Position numbers and translations under genes: made by a program
Assembly: GCA_016868305.1 (NCBI GenBank)
Contig: VGHK01000022.1
Coordinates: 1 to 34,972 of the forward strand
Source: Betaproteobacteria bacterium
GTDB lineage: Bacteria; Pseudomonadota; Gammaproteobacteria; Burkholderiales; Burkholderiaceae_A
Length of the DNA stretch: 34,972 nucleotides
Direction: 5' to 3'
Shown here: in pieces, positions 1 to 8,074 of the stretch
Numbering within the stretch: the stretch's first letter is position 1
Layout of the letters: every line of letters begins with the position of its first letter
The notes under the pieces: generated by a model
What the model was told of the DNA's origin: nothing
What the model saw: the letters and a program-made list of their open reading frames with translations, nothing else
Databases searched by the model: none

Positions 1-1
1 T

Positions 2-607
2 TTAATTCGGATTACAAAGATCTATCCATCCCGTTATGATGTATTTTGATCCAGAAAACACCACATTGCCTTTGTGCGCATGCGTCCATTCAGCTGGCCA
101 AATCAAAGTGAGCCCCTTCCTTGGCTGTATCTCAAGGTCATAATGAGCGAATGATGTGGCACCCCCATCTGCAACATCGTTCAAGTAGGTCATCCAAGCA
201 AAAATACGGTGAAGCGTCGCCAGGGACGATCTTTCACAATGTATTTGTTGAAAATGCTCTCCTGCCTGATATCGTTGAATATTAAATCCGCCGATTTCAA
301 CCTTGTTTGCAAACATCGTTAGATGAGGCCATTGCAAGAGGTAGTCTTTATAGCATGCGAAAAGTTCTTCAAAATATTTTATAAATATTTCATTCCCAGG
401 TAATCTGATTTCGTTGGGTTGTAGCGTTAAATCTACACTGCGTTTTACGAGATCATTCAGTCCGTTATCTGTTCTACCAAGGGCATGCTTGTCAGGATTT
501 GATTCAAAATAAGATACAATTACATCACATAGACCTAATGGCTCTAGATCCCATGATCCAATAAAATTGGGGGCAAGTTTTGCACGGCCTAAATCTACTC
601 GCTGCAC
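2..607 (-). CDS. 2-oxoglutarate/Fe(II) oxygenase domain (C-terminal part of a broken TPR-oxygenase gene)
   Basis: The 201-residue product resembles the prolyl-4-hydroxylase-like 2OG-Fe(II) oxygenases, which hydroxylate protein or small-molecule substrates. Visible signatures are an HxE pair (His123, Glu125 in IHCERSS), the segment FAWMTYLNDVADGGAT, and the distal WPAEWTHAHKG (His176) followed by GSKYIITGW (Lys188 as candidate 2OG-binding residue). The start used is GTG at 607, but this frame is the same as that of the upstream TPR gene and is separated from it by only TGA and three codons. The segment PNFIGSWDLEPLGLCD just after the stop looks like the normal linker of TPR-oxygenase fusions. 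I infer that this was the C-terminal half of one protein. It may be translated alone from GTG, with no convincing ribosome site, or be dead. Confidence 0.75.
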   Translation of the reverse strand: MQRVDLGRAKLAPNFIGSWDLEPLGLCDVIVSYFESNPDKHALGRTDNGLNDLVKRSVDLTLQPNEIRLPGNEIFIKYFEELFACYKDYLLQWPHLTMFANKVEIGGFNIQRYQAGEHFQQIHCERSSLATLHRIFAWMTYLNDVADGGATSFAHYDLEIQPRKGLTLIWPAEWTHAHKGNVVFSGSKYIITGWIDLCNPN

Positions 608-616
608 GCGACACCT

Positions 617-1522
617 TCAGCTGATGCTCAGGCCATTAACCATATCGAAACATATACTACCGCAGGCCTGTCTGATTATCTTTAATCCCGCTTCATGTTG
701 ATTTTGTTCCATCAATAATCTACCCAGATTTGCACTTATGCCTTGAAGCTCAGGCCTGATTGAGACTGCTTTTTCATAATTTGATTTAGCCTCGTCGTAT
801 CTGCCTAGCTGTTTAAGCACATTACCCAAATTGCCGTACGCCTCTGCAAACGCAGGACGAAGATCAATTACTTTTTTATAGCTTGATTCTGCTTGTTGCG
901 GCCTGCACAGATCGCTGAGCGCATTACCCAAGTTAAAGTAAGCTTCTGCATAATCAGGTGCAAATCTGATTGCATTTCGGTAGCTTGACTCAGCCTCCTC
1001 CAGACTTCCTGTTTTTTGCAAAAGTATCCCTAAATTGTTATGGGCTTTCGCGTACCCTGCATCAATTACAATCGCATTCCTGTAACTCGTGATTGCATCC
1101 TTGGGTCTTCCAAGCGCTTGAAGCGTGATGCCCAAGTTGTAATGGGCTTGCGCAAAATCTTTGTTTAATGCCAAAGCAGCTTTGTAACTGCTCTCGGCCT
1201 CTGTAAGTTTACCTAGGTCTTTCAGCGTATTTGCTAAGTTGCAGTGGGCTTCAAAATCATGTGGCGCCAGGTATACTGCTTTTTTATTAGCGCTCAACGA
1301 TTCTTCTAACCGTCCAGCCCGCTTGAACACGATGCCAAGAATTTTCCAGGCTAGTTGATGATTAGGATATTTTTGAGTCAGGGCTTTTGCAAGCAACTCT
1401 GTCGGCTCGAAGCTGCCTTTTCGAAACTGCGTTAGTACCTCGCTCACCTCCAACTCGGACGGGTGAGCTTGGTTATACGCTATGCCGGATTTATTTGAGA
1501 ATTTTTGAATACTGACCCCCAT
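617..1522 (-). CDS. Tetratricopeptide repeat protein (N-terminal part of a broken TPR-oxygenase gene)
   Basis: This encodes about 300 residues, most of them 34-residue TPR units with the usual pattern (A.AHYNLG..L..LGR...A..SY..AI). At least six units are visible, from about residue 65 to 275 of the ATG form. TPRs form protein-binding helical scaffolds. I chose ATG at 1522; a TTG at 1555 would add 11 residues and neither has a strong ribosome site. The end of the protein (GSICFDMVNGLSIS) runs into TGA at 617-619, after which the frame stays open through the 2OG oxygenase. In relatives I remember, TPR and oxygenase parts are one polypeptide, so this is probably the front half of a gene carrying a nonsense mutation. 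No signal peptide is visible. Confidence 0.8.
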   Translation of the reverse strand: MGVSIQKFSNKSGIAYNQAHPSELEVSEVLTQFRKGSFEPTELLAKALTQKYPNHQLAWKILGIVFKRAGRLEESLSANKKAVYLAPHDFEAHCNLANTLKDLGKLTEAESSYKAALALNKDFAQAHYNLGITLQALGRPKDAITSYRNAIVIDAGYAKAHNNLGILLQKTGSLEEAESSYRNAIRFAPDYAEAYFNLGNALSDLCRPQQAESSYKKVIDLRPAFAEAYGNLGNVLKQLGRYDEAKSNYEKAVSIRPELQGISANLGRLLMEQNQHEAGLKIIRQACGSICFDMVNGLSIS

Positions 1523-1692
1523 CAAAGCACAACCAGCAGTGGTGCCCTCATTCAACCTAGGGTAAAGGGCGTCCCATTTATCAAGTTCGCTCCGAATAGT
1601 TCTGGCGGCTACTTTCCGGCATCAACACGCTATTCAAGCCCTATCCAGGTTGACCTAGATTGCCTGAGTACTCACCTCGTATAACAAGTCAA

Positions 1693-4600
1693 CTACAGCG
1701 GCTGAATAAGCAATGTGTACGCACCTGCGTCATAACCTCCCACCGCAATTATTGCATTCACTGCTTTAGTAGGTGAAAATTCCAACAGTGAGTCAAGCTC
1801 TGTACCACCATCATCGTCAAATAAGCCGTCAAGGAAAAAGCGATCCTCATCGACAAAGATAACTGGGTCTTCTAACGGATCTTGACCCGCACCCGGGAGC
1901 ACGGTAATGCGGTATCGAACTGGGCTAAGCGCAATGGTGTAAACGTCGTATCCCGTTTCACTCGCAAGAACACCATTAACGGTGGTACCGAGCCCAAGAA
2001 CTCCAGCATCGCGCACGCTGCTCACTGTTTCACTGGTTGCGACTTGAGAGCTCATACCAAGCGAGTAGCTACCAGTATCCAAGTTGCCGTAAACACTGGC
2101 TGCTATGTAAAAAGTTCCATTACTGGTTGGTGCAAAGCGAAGTAAAGAATCAGTGCCTCCACCGCCATCGTCGTCAAACGCTACGAAATCTCCGCTGCTA
2201 TCAAAAAGCTTGAGCAGGCTATCCGGGAGACCACTGAGGGAAAAACTGTACTGATTACCTGCCTGTAAATCTACTCGGAACCAATCCTCATCTCCTTGGT
2301 AGTCGACATTCCCACTTACGCTGCCGGCGACTGCGAGGCTTGCTTGGGTTGACTTATTACCCGGTATTTCAGGCGGGCCACTGTATACCTGGCTACCAAT
2401 CTGCAAGGTGTAACTTCCAGATTCAGTAAGTGAATAGCCCGATGCGACTAAGGTATAGCTTCCCGAAGTGGAAGGAATAAAATTGATTCGTGAATCTAGT
2501 CCGACACCGCCGTCATCACTGAACACAATTAAAGAATCGTTTTGAAACAACTCAAGGTAAGGGTCGGGCAGGGTACCCACACCGGAATCAGCACCGCGTA
2601 GTGAGAACGTATAGAGCCTCCCGGTATTGAGCTCGATTGTGTGCCGATTTAGCTCTCCGCCAAAGGCAATCTCTCCGGCAACCACTTTATCGTTGCTAGC
2701 CACCGAGAAGCTCCTGACGCCGCCCGCCGGTGCAGCTGTTCCGGCTGAAATCTCAAGTGAGTAAGTCCCCGTCTCGCTTCCAAGAGAGGAATCGGCTGAT
2801 ACGTAATACCGGCCAGTTCTCTGAATGTTGAGATCCAAAACTGAATTCAGACCATCATCTCCGTCGTCGTCCTCACCAAGAAGACTGCCATCAGGGTTGA
2901 ACACGCGCAGATATGGGTCGTCCAGCGTATCTCCAGTAAGCGCTATCTCGTAGATATTGCCAGCGGATAGGTTCACTGCGAAGAAGTCGGGCTCATCTGC
3001 CGTCTCAAGTTTGCCTGATACAGTCTGCCCCGCATTGATGTCAATAGCACCCACTAATTTATCGAGGTATGAATTGCCACCACCACCACCGATGGAGTCA
3101 TTGCCACCACCACCGCCGATAGAGCCATTGCCACCGCCGCCACCAATGGAGTCATTGCCACCACCACCGCCGATAGAGCCATTACCTCCACCGCCAAGCG
3201 CCAGGATCGCCTCTCCCATGGCTTTAATATCCAGGTGTCGAAAGTTCGCACCAGTATTTTTCACGGCGTCAGTTGCACTCTCTCCGTCAGTAAATCTGGA
3301 CGCACTTGACTGCATAACTTGATAAACCTCGGCGACTGTTAGTCTGCGGCCGAGCGTGGACTGCGCAAGCTCCTGCGCGAGTGCAACAGAACCAGCGACG
3401 ACCGGTGCGGCCATACTGGTACCGCTCAAAGGTATAACTCCGCCGCCAGAGCTGGCGCCAAGAACATTACTACCTGGCGCGACGATGTCAGAGAGCTTCT
3501 CGCTACGCTGCGAAAACTCCGAGAGTACTTTTACGCTACCGTTCGATGAGCTCACTCCAAGTGCGAACGTGTCATCAGCAGGAGAGCCTACACCCAGCGC
3601 CTGATACTCTTCGTAGCTGTTTCCAGCGGCCACAGTTGGAACGACACCAAGCTTAACCAATGCTGATAATTCATCACCAAAAAAGGTCGTCGATGCGACA
3701 TCAACATTAGAATCGCCTCCCCAAGAATTATTTACTGCAACGATGTTATAAAAGGCAGCATTTTTTACAACCCACTGAAGTGCTTGCTGCAAGTCCCCGT
3801 TTGACCCACCGCCCTTTTCCTGAAGTCCTTGTAGCAGAATAAGATTGGCACCCGGGGCGATACCTCTCGCGTCACTAAGCTGTCCAGCCGCAATTGAAGC
3901 AACATGAGTTCCGTGCTTATCTTCGGCTGTATTGACTGTATTTGCGCCATTGCGCTCAGGTGTGAAGTCGGCGTGATAAACGATGCGATCAGCAACACCA
4001 TCGCCGTTAGCGTCGGGACCGAAAGCAGGATGGTTGAGATCAAATGAACTATCGATAATTGCGATTGTTTGACCCTTACCGGTTATCCCCGAGAACCGAG
4101 CATCGGCAACGAACGCGTCTAAGCCTGCCAATTCAGTCATCTTGTTACTGGCAAAAGACGATGCTTGTAGCGTGTAGAGACTTACTAGCCCGCCTGGGTT
4201 ATCGGTCGAAAGCGGGGAACCCTTCTTGGCAACATCCTTGTTCGCAATGATCAGGCTGACTGCGCGTTCGACAAGGCTAAGGGCAGCTTGGAGGCTACTA
4301 TCATCCGAGCCGACATCAGCAATGAGCCCGCGTAAGGAAGTCGCCGCAGAGTTTCCACTATAGGCCGTACCAAAATTAGGATTACTAAGTTGCGCCACGA
4401 AGGCATCAACGACTTTGAGTTTATTCGAGATAACTAAAGCATCTTGATTTCGCGCGCTATTTAGCACGGCGAGGGGCAACTGCTCAGGACTTAGGCGACC
4501 TGCCTGAAGCTCTCCAACCCAGTATCTCGCACCATCGGGGTCAGCAAGGCGCCCGAACAAATGCGTATAAACATTGTCAACCAGCTCTCTGGGAGTGTCA

Positions 4601-4758
4601 GAGGCTCTACTGAAAAGCATCGCACCAGCTTCTGACGACGACGCGATGGCCGCAACAGCCGCAGTAGGGGCGGCGTTACCATAAAAACTCAGCCCTGACT
4701 GATCTGGCGGGCGGCCTAAATAGGCCAGATAAGCTTTCAAAACAGTATTCGCGCTCAT
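1693..4758 (-). CDS. Secreted subtilisin-like serine protease with DUF4214 and PPC-type domains
   Basis: This is a 1021-residue modular protease. Residues 1-125 resemble DUF4214 (YLGRPPDQSGLSFY; LFGRLADPDGARYW). Residues 230-515 are a peptidase S8 domain with Asp236 (IAIIDSSFD), His282 (KHGTHVAS), oxyanion Asn380 (VAAGN) and Ser448 (LSGTSMAAP), so the triad is intact. Residues 522-561 are a Gly-rich linker. Four PPC-like beta domains follow to the C-terminus, each with a D-D-G-rich turn and a GSYTL-type end. Start ATG 4758 has an excellent AGGAGG eight bases upstream; the longer frame to 4833 lacks this. There is no Sec signal peptide. DUF4214 proteins are often type I secretion substrates, so leaderless export is my inference. 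It is divergent from the amidohydrolase at 4904. Confidence 0.9.
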   Translation of the reverse strand: MSANTVLKAYLAYLGRPPDQSGLSFYGNAAPTAAVAAIASSSEAGAMLFSRASDTPRELVDNVYTHLFGRLADPDGARYWVGELQAGRLSPEQLPLAVLNSARNQDALVISNKLKVVDAFVAQLSNPNFGTAYSGNSAATSLRGLIADVGSDDSSLQAALSLVERAVSLIIANKDVAKKGSPLSTDNPGGLVSLYTLQASSFASNKMTELAGLDAFVADARFSGITGKGQTIAIIDSSFDLNHPAFGPDANGDGVADRIVYHADFTPERNGANTVNTAEDKHGTHVASIAAGQLSDARGIAPGANLILLQGLQEKGGGSNGDLQQALQWVVKNAAFYNIVAVNNSWGGDSNVDVASTTFFGDELSALVKLGVVPTVAAGNSYEEYQALGVGSPADDTFALGVSSSNGSVKVLSEFSQRSEKLSDIVAPGSNVLGASSGGGVIPLSGTSMAAPVVAGSVALAQELAQSTLGRRLTVAEVYQVMQSSASRFTDGESATDAVKNTGANFRHLDIKAMGEAILALGGGGNGSIGGGGGNDSIGGGGGNGSIGGGGGNDSIGGGGGNSYLDKLVGAIDINAGQTVSGKLETADEPDFFAVNLSAGNIYEIALTGDTLDDPYLRVFNPDGSLLGEDDDGDDGLNSVLDLNIQRTGRYYVSADSSLGSETGTYSLEISAGTAAPAGGVRSFSVASNDKVVAGEIAFGGELNRHTIELNTGRLYTFSLRGADSGVGTLPDPYLELFQNDSLIVFSDDGGVGLDSRINFIPSTSGSYTLVASGYSLTESGSYTLQIGSQVYSGPPEIPGNKSTQASLAVAGSVSGNVDYQGDEDWFRVDLQAGNQYSFSLSGLPDSLLKLFDSSGDFVAFDDDGGGGTDSLLRFAPTSNGTFYIAASVYGNLDTGSYSLGMSSQVATSETVSSVRDAGVLGLGTTVNGVLASETGYDVYTIALSPVRYRITVLPGAGQDPLEDPVIFVDEDRFFLDGLFDDDGGTELDSLLEFSPTKAVNAIIAVGGYDAGAYTLLIQPL
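3073..3195 (-). repeat. 27-bp coding minisatellite (Gly-rich linker)
   Basis: Four 27-bp units at 3073, 3100, 3127 and 3154, plus a partial fifth at 3181, encode GGGGGN(D/G)SI repeats inside the subtilase. Units 2 and 4 are identical and units 1 and 3 differ at three bases, so the array is built as a 54-bp higher-order repeat. It lies between the protease domain and the first PPC-like domain and probably acts as a flexible linker of variable length. Confidence 0.9.
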
Positions 4759-4903
4759 GGCTCTCCCCTCCTGGTTGGCAAACCAATATAATGCAATACC
4801 GGAGAATGTCAAGATAGTTGTCGCGTCCATCATGCAGCCTTCACCTTACATGCAATATGCGATCGAGCAGCAAGTCTTTGATTAAATTTTTGAGATATAA
4901 CCG

Positions 4904-5869
4904 GTGATCCTTTCCTTGCTCAAGCCACGAATAGCTCTCGTGTTCGTTGCGGTCTTAACTGCTTCGGCGGCGACGTCGGCTACATCACCCTCAGATGAGA
5001 CTCGTGAGTTGGCGAAGTCTATTCCGCTTGCCGACCTTCACATGCACGTCTACGGAATTGGTCGTAGCACTCCCCGTAACATGCTCCGCGATATGGAACG
5101 ACATAATGTCCGTTGGGGCGGGGGGGTGGGTAATTACCAGACTGAACTACAGGAAAAGTTAGGCCCTCGATACATTGCTGCCATAGGGAATGAGGCTTGG
5201 CTCACCGTCTTTAATAGTCGGGGGGAGAGCGGGCTGACTATTCTTGATCAGTATGCGTTTAATGAGTTATTTCGTACTGCGGAGCGGTTGTTTAAAGAGG
5301 GCAAACTCAAAGGGTTCGGTGAGATCCATGTGAAAAACAAAACAAAGTTTTCCGCCGGTTTCGGACGTAGTATTCCCTTGGACAGCCCCGTGATCAATAG
5401 GATGTATGAAATCGCCAACCAATATGAGGGATTTGTCCAGATTCACACTATGGGTGGGATATTCGGCGGGTATGAAGAAATCTCTGTCATCGCGGATCGC
5501 TACCCTAGGGCACTCACAATCCTCTCGCATTGCTTATCCGGCACGCCTCCTCATCTGTTGAGCAAACTCTTTGACAAACACCCCAATGTTGTCTGCGAGA
5601 TCTCCTCTGGGGGCCTAATCCACCTACCTCCCCCTGTTGGGGGCCGGATTTTCAATCAAGACGGACTTCGCCCCGAATGGGCAGAGGTTATCGAGCGGCA
5701 TCCGACGCGCTTTTTTGTTGGCACCGACCCTTGCTGCGGGCTTGAGGGCAGATACGGAGAGCTTATTGAGGAAATTAGACGAGACTTTTTGCCCTATCTC
5801 ACTCCCGCTACCCTTCGAAAAGTGGCCTACGAAAATGCTGTCGAGCGGTTCAATCTGCCCAGCCCATGA
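4904..5869 (+). CDS. Exported amidohydrolase-family (TIM-barrel) hydrolase
   Basis: The 321-residue protein begins with a Sec-type signal (Lys/Arg, then a hydrophobic stretch ending near ATSATS), so it is likely periplasmic; no lipobox Cys is seen. It has amidohydrolase-2 features: the metal-binding DLHMH motif at about residue 43, then GEIHV, QIHTMGG, TILSHC and FVGTDPCCG, in the order expected for the metal and catalytic residues of the barrel. Substrate cannot be deduced. The start is GTG at 4904; the ribosome site is weak. It diverges from the subtilase, with about 145 bases between the two starts. It carries two adjacent Cys (DPCC) near the catalytic Asp, which is slightly unusual. Confidence 0.8.
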   Translation: MILSLLKPRIALVFVAVLTASAATSATSPSDETRELAKSIPLADLHMHVYGIGRSTPRNMLRDMERHNVRWGGGVGNYQTELQEKLGPRYIAAIGNEAWLTVFNSRGESGLTILDQYAFNELFRTAERLFKEGKLKGFGEIHVKNKTKFSAGFGRSIPLDSPVINRMYEIANQYEGFVQIHTMGGIFGGYEEISVIADRYPRALTILSHCLSGTPPHLLSKLFDKHPNVVCEISSGGLIHLPPPVGGRIFNQDGLRPEWAEVIERHPTRFFVGTDPCCGLEGRYGELIEEIRRDFLPYLTPATLRKVAYENAVERFNLPSP

Positions 5870-6416
5870 GGTTTTGATTCGCGCCCTCTGGATTCTAGTT
5901 GAGCGGAGCGTATTGGCTTTGTTCGAGCAAATTCGAGCGTATAGGGCCAGTAGGTGGCACCAATCGATTGGAGGGTTTTTTACCTTACGGTGAGGTCAGG
6001 CCCCAGGAACTGAGGACTCTGCAGGTTGGGTTGCTCCCGCCGATTCACCCACTCTGCGCTTACCAAAGAAGCATCAACGGTTTGCAAGATGATAAGCAAA
6101 TCCGCAATGTATTCAAAAAAACCAACCGCGGCCTGCGTCTGGCGGCCCAGAAGCGATTGTTTAACTAACTCGCTCAGTTTTCGACCCCCCTATTTTTGGT
6201 GGGGTCGGGGATTCGAACCAAAAAGAGTTAGCACCCCTTGCGAGCAAATCACTGCGCTTCACGCATAGCCCTTCCCAGTTCGTCGTGACCCTTGGCACTT
6301 AAGGTATCGGCTGCTTTCAGACGATCGCGGAGCCACTTCTGACTGATTGACTGATACGAATTGCTTTGACGCTTGCATCTTTAGACCTTTTTGTACGGGG
6401 TGTTGCAAGCTAGTTC
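5870..6416. other. Stretch of about 550 bases without a convincing gene
   Basis: No open frame here has recognisable protein features. It contains a weak terminator-like element (CCAATCGATTGG at 5960-5971, followed by T6) after the amidohydrolase. An inverted repeat lies at 6183-6207 (CGACCCC and GGGGTCG arms). On the minus strand, 6197-6219 resembles the 3' end of a tRNA (GGTTCGAATCCCCGACCCCA then CCA), but no T-stem partner is present. A minus-strand open stretch at about 6257-6389 reads QKWLRDRLKAADTLSAKGH and ends in a stop, but has no start codon. It may be a decayed gene end. Confidence 0.5.
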
Positions 6417-6809
6417 TCAAACAATGCGTGCCAAGATGCAGCCAGTCAAAGCGATGTGACTCAGCGTCACGAGCACAGATGCACCGTGCAGCCATTTGAA
6501 ACGCAGCCGGTCATCAGAGTCAGTGGCTAGATTGATTGCTGGCATCAGCAACTGCCGCACGGGGATGGTCGTTAAAGCAACGGCAGCCATAACAGTTGCA
6601 GCCATGGTGTCGTGAGACCACCACAATAAAGCGGCAACGGCCGCCGTAGCCACCACAAACAAATAGAACCAAGGAAAAGCAAGCCGCAGCGTAGCACCAG
6701 CAGATGGGGCTGGAAGTGCTTTGAATAAAAAAGCAGCAAAGCCAAAGGAGTACAGGGTCATGCCGCCGAACAACAGCGCGGTGACCAATATTGCCAATGA
6801 GTGTGTCAT
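6417..6809 (-). CDS. DUF4149-type integral membrane protein
   Basis: This 130-residue protein has about four hydrophobic helices. Its opening LAILVTALLFGGMTLYSFGF and the AFPWFYLFV segment are typical of the DUF4149 family, whose function is unknown. The start ATG 6809 lies 10 bases downstream of the MerR gene's stop on the same strand, so the two are probably co-transcribed, possibly with translational coupling because no clear ribosome site is visible. A TTG three codons upstream is the alternative start. It closes the leftward arm of the photolyase cluster. Confidence 0.75.
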   Translation of the reverse strand: MTHSLAILVTALLFGGMTLYSFGFAAFLFKALPAPSAGATLRLAFPWFYLFVVATAAVAALLWWSHDTMAATVMAAVALTTIPVRQLLMPAINLATDSDDRLRFKWLHGASVLVTLSHIALTGCILARIV

Positions 6810-6819
6810 ATCGAGCAAA

Positions 6820-7893
6820 TTAATTTGAGGCGGGATTGGATGCAGGTGGCAGAGGCAAGCCTTCTGCGATGGCTACTTGTTCGAGTGCTTTTTCAAAAAG
6901 CATACGAGCAGAGCCAGCGACATGCTGCAAGTAGGCATGCAGTCGCGCGTCAGCAGCGCTTCTGTTGGCACACTCGCTACTGTATTTTTCAAAGGATGAG
7001 ACCTGCAGAAGCAACTCTGCCAAGTGGCTGGGACACTCACATGCGACCGTCGTGGAAAGTCCAGCAAATTGAGTTAGGGCAGCATCGTCAAACAAGGGGG
7101 GCGAGACCGTTTGTTCACCAAGGCCGACTGAAACAAGTGGTGTTGAATGTCGAACGTCAGTAGCTTTTTTTCCTTGTGCATCGTTGCGCTGCAAGGTCGC
7201 TAGCCATTGGCGCAGTAATTTGTCATCTGAAGGCTCAGACAAAACTTCCACCCCAGCATTCGTTAACTCTGCTCGTGCTGCTGCGCTGGAAAAGCGATAC
7301 AAAACCGCCACTGAAGAGGCACGCCATGCGTCTTGGGCTTCAATTAGTTCTTTGTGAATGCCAGTTTGAAGGCTTCCAGCTTGCAAGATGATCATGTCGG
7401 CGGTGTCTTCATCCGACATCCCTCCAGCTTTTGCTGATGCGTTCAAACTGTCAAATACTCCCACCAGTTGCACCTTCAGCCCGAAGGGCTGTAGGTAAAG
7501 CAAGCGCTGTACTCGGCTTGCCAAGGAATGCCCGACCACCACAATCTTTATTGAACTTTGCAAATGAGATTCAACCCAATTAGCTTGAGTTACCTCAGGG
7601 GCACGCATCATTTCCCGCATTTGTTCTGTCTCTAGTGAAGCAAGCAATCTAATGGCATGCCCCTGCGCGGTCAGCCGACGCAGCAGGGTAGCTCTCTCCA
7701 CATCTGCTGGCGAATACAACCGATGACCTGATGCTGCAGTGTTGGGACGTACAGCCTGGTAGCGCTGCTCCCAAATGCGCAACGTGGCAACGGGCATACC
7801 CGCAATCCTCGCCACAGCACCAGCTCTAAAAGTGGGCTGTGTTTTGTTTTGCTGAGTAGCTTGTGATGTACCTGCGGTGTCGGAAAGCGGCAT
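6820..7893 (-). CDS. MerR-family regulator of the photolyase cluster (LitR/CarH-like architecture)
   Basis: The protein has 357 residues. A MerR winged-helix domain occupies about residues 22-90 (FRAGAVARIAGMPVATLRIW, then SGHRLYSPADVERATLL). Residues 114-240 form an alpha/beta domain resembling a cobalamin-binding fold, but the DxHxxG cobalamin motif is degenerate: the region reads VVVGHSLASR, keeping a His and losing the Asp and Gly. The C-terminal helical domain (about 275-350; ACECPSHLAELLLQVSSFEKY) is one I associate with MerR proteins next to photolyases in Betaproteobacteria. LitR/CarH proteins repress light-inducible genes using adenosylcobalamin as chromophore. Here B12 sensing is doubtful. 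It diverges from ubiG and the photolyase operon, so control of that operon and of itself is the likely role. ATG 7893 has a weak GGA ribosome site. Confidence 0.85.
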   Translation of the reverse strand: MPLSDTAGTSQATQQNKTQPTFRAGAVARIAGMPVATLRIWEQRYQAVRPNTAASGHRLYSPADVERATLLRRLTAQGHAIRLLASLETEQMREMMRAPEVTQANWVESHLQSSIKIVVVGHSLASRVQRLLYLQPFGLKVQLVGVFDSLNASAKAGGMSDEDTADMIILQAGSLQTGIHKELIEAQDAWRASSVAVLYRFSSAAARAELTNAGVEVLSEPSDDKLLRQWLATLQRNDAQGKKATDVRHSTPLVSVGLGEQTVSPPLFDDAALTQFAGLSTTVACECPSHLAELLLQVSSFEKYSSECANRSAADARLHAYLQHVAGSARMLFEKALEQVAIAEGLPLPPASNPASN

Positions 7894-7903
7894 TTTTTTT
7901 CCA

Positions 7904-7980
7904 ATGAGTTGAATTTGAGTTTGATTATTACACCTTTTTTGATCTATTGAGTTGATTTTTTTCTTTTAAACGCTACAATA
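7904..7980. promoter_or_regulatory. Divergent control region: candidate promoter and TTGA-rich operator repeats
   Basis: A plus-strand promoter candidate has -35 TTGATT (7952-7957), a 16-base spacer and -10 TACAAT (7974-7979), directed at the ubiG-photolyase operon. Overlapping it and the region toward merR are repeated TTGA/TTGAG elements: TGAGTTGAATTTGAGTTTGA at about 7905-7924 and TTGATCTATTGAGTTGA at 7940-7956. They share the TTGAGTTGA-like core. I infer that these are binding sites for the divergent MerR regulator; no binding is shown. Confidence 0.5.
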
Positions 7981-8074
7981 GTGTTTTTTTGACCAACTCG
8001 CACCACCATCAAAGTCGTTAGTCAAGCTCAAAAGCTGCGGTGACCTTGATCCGCCATATTTGAGTGATGCAAAA

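Noticed and set aside
2957-3322. Plus-strand frame encoding a proline-rich PPPPPMESL repeat protein
   Set aside because: It is the complement of the Gly-rich linker of the subtilase; the minus-strand protein has an intact catalytic triad and a strong ribosome site.
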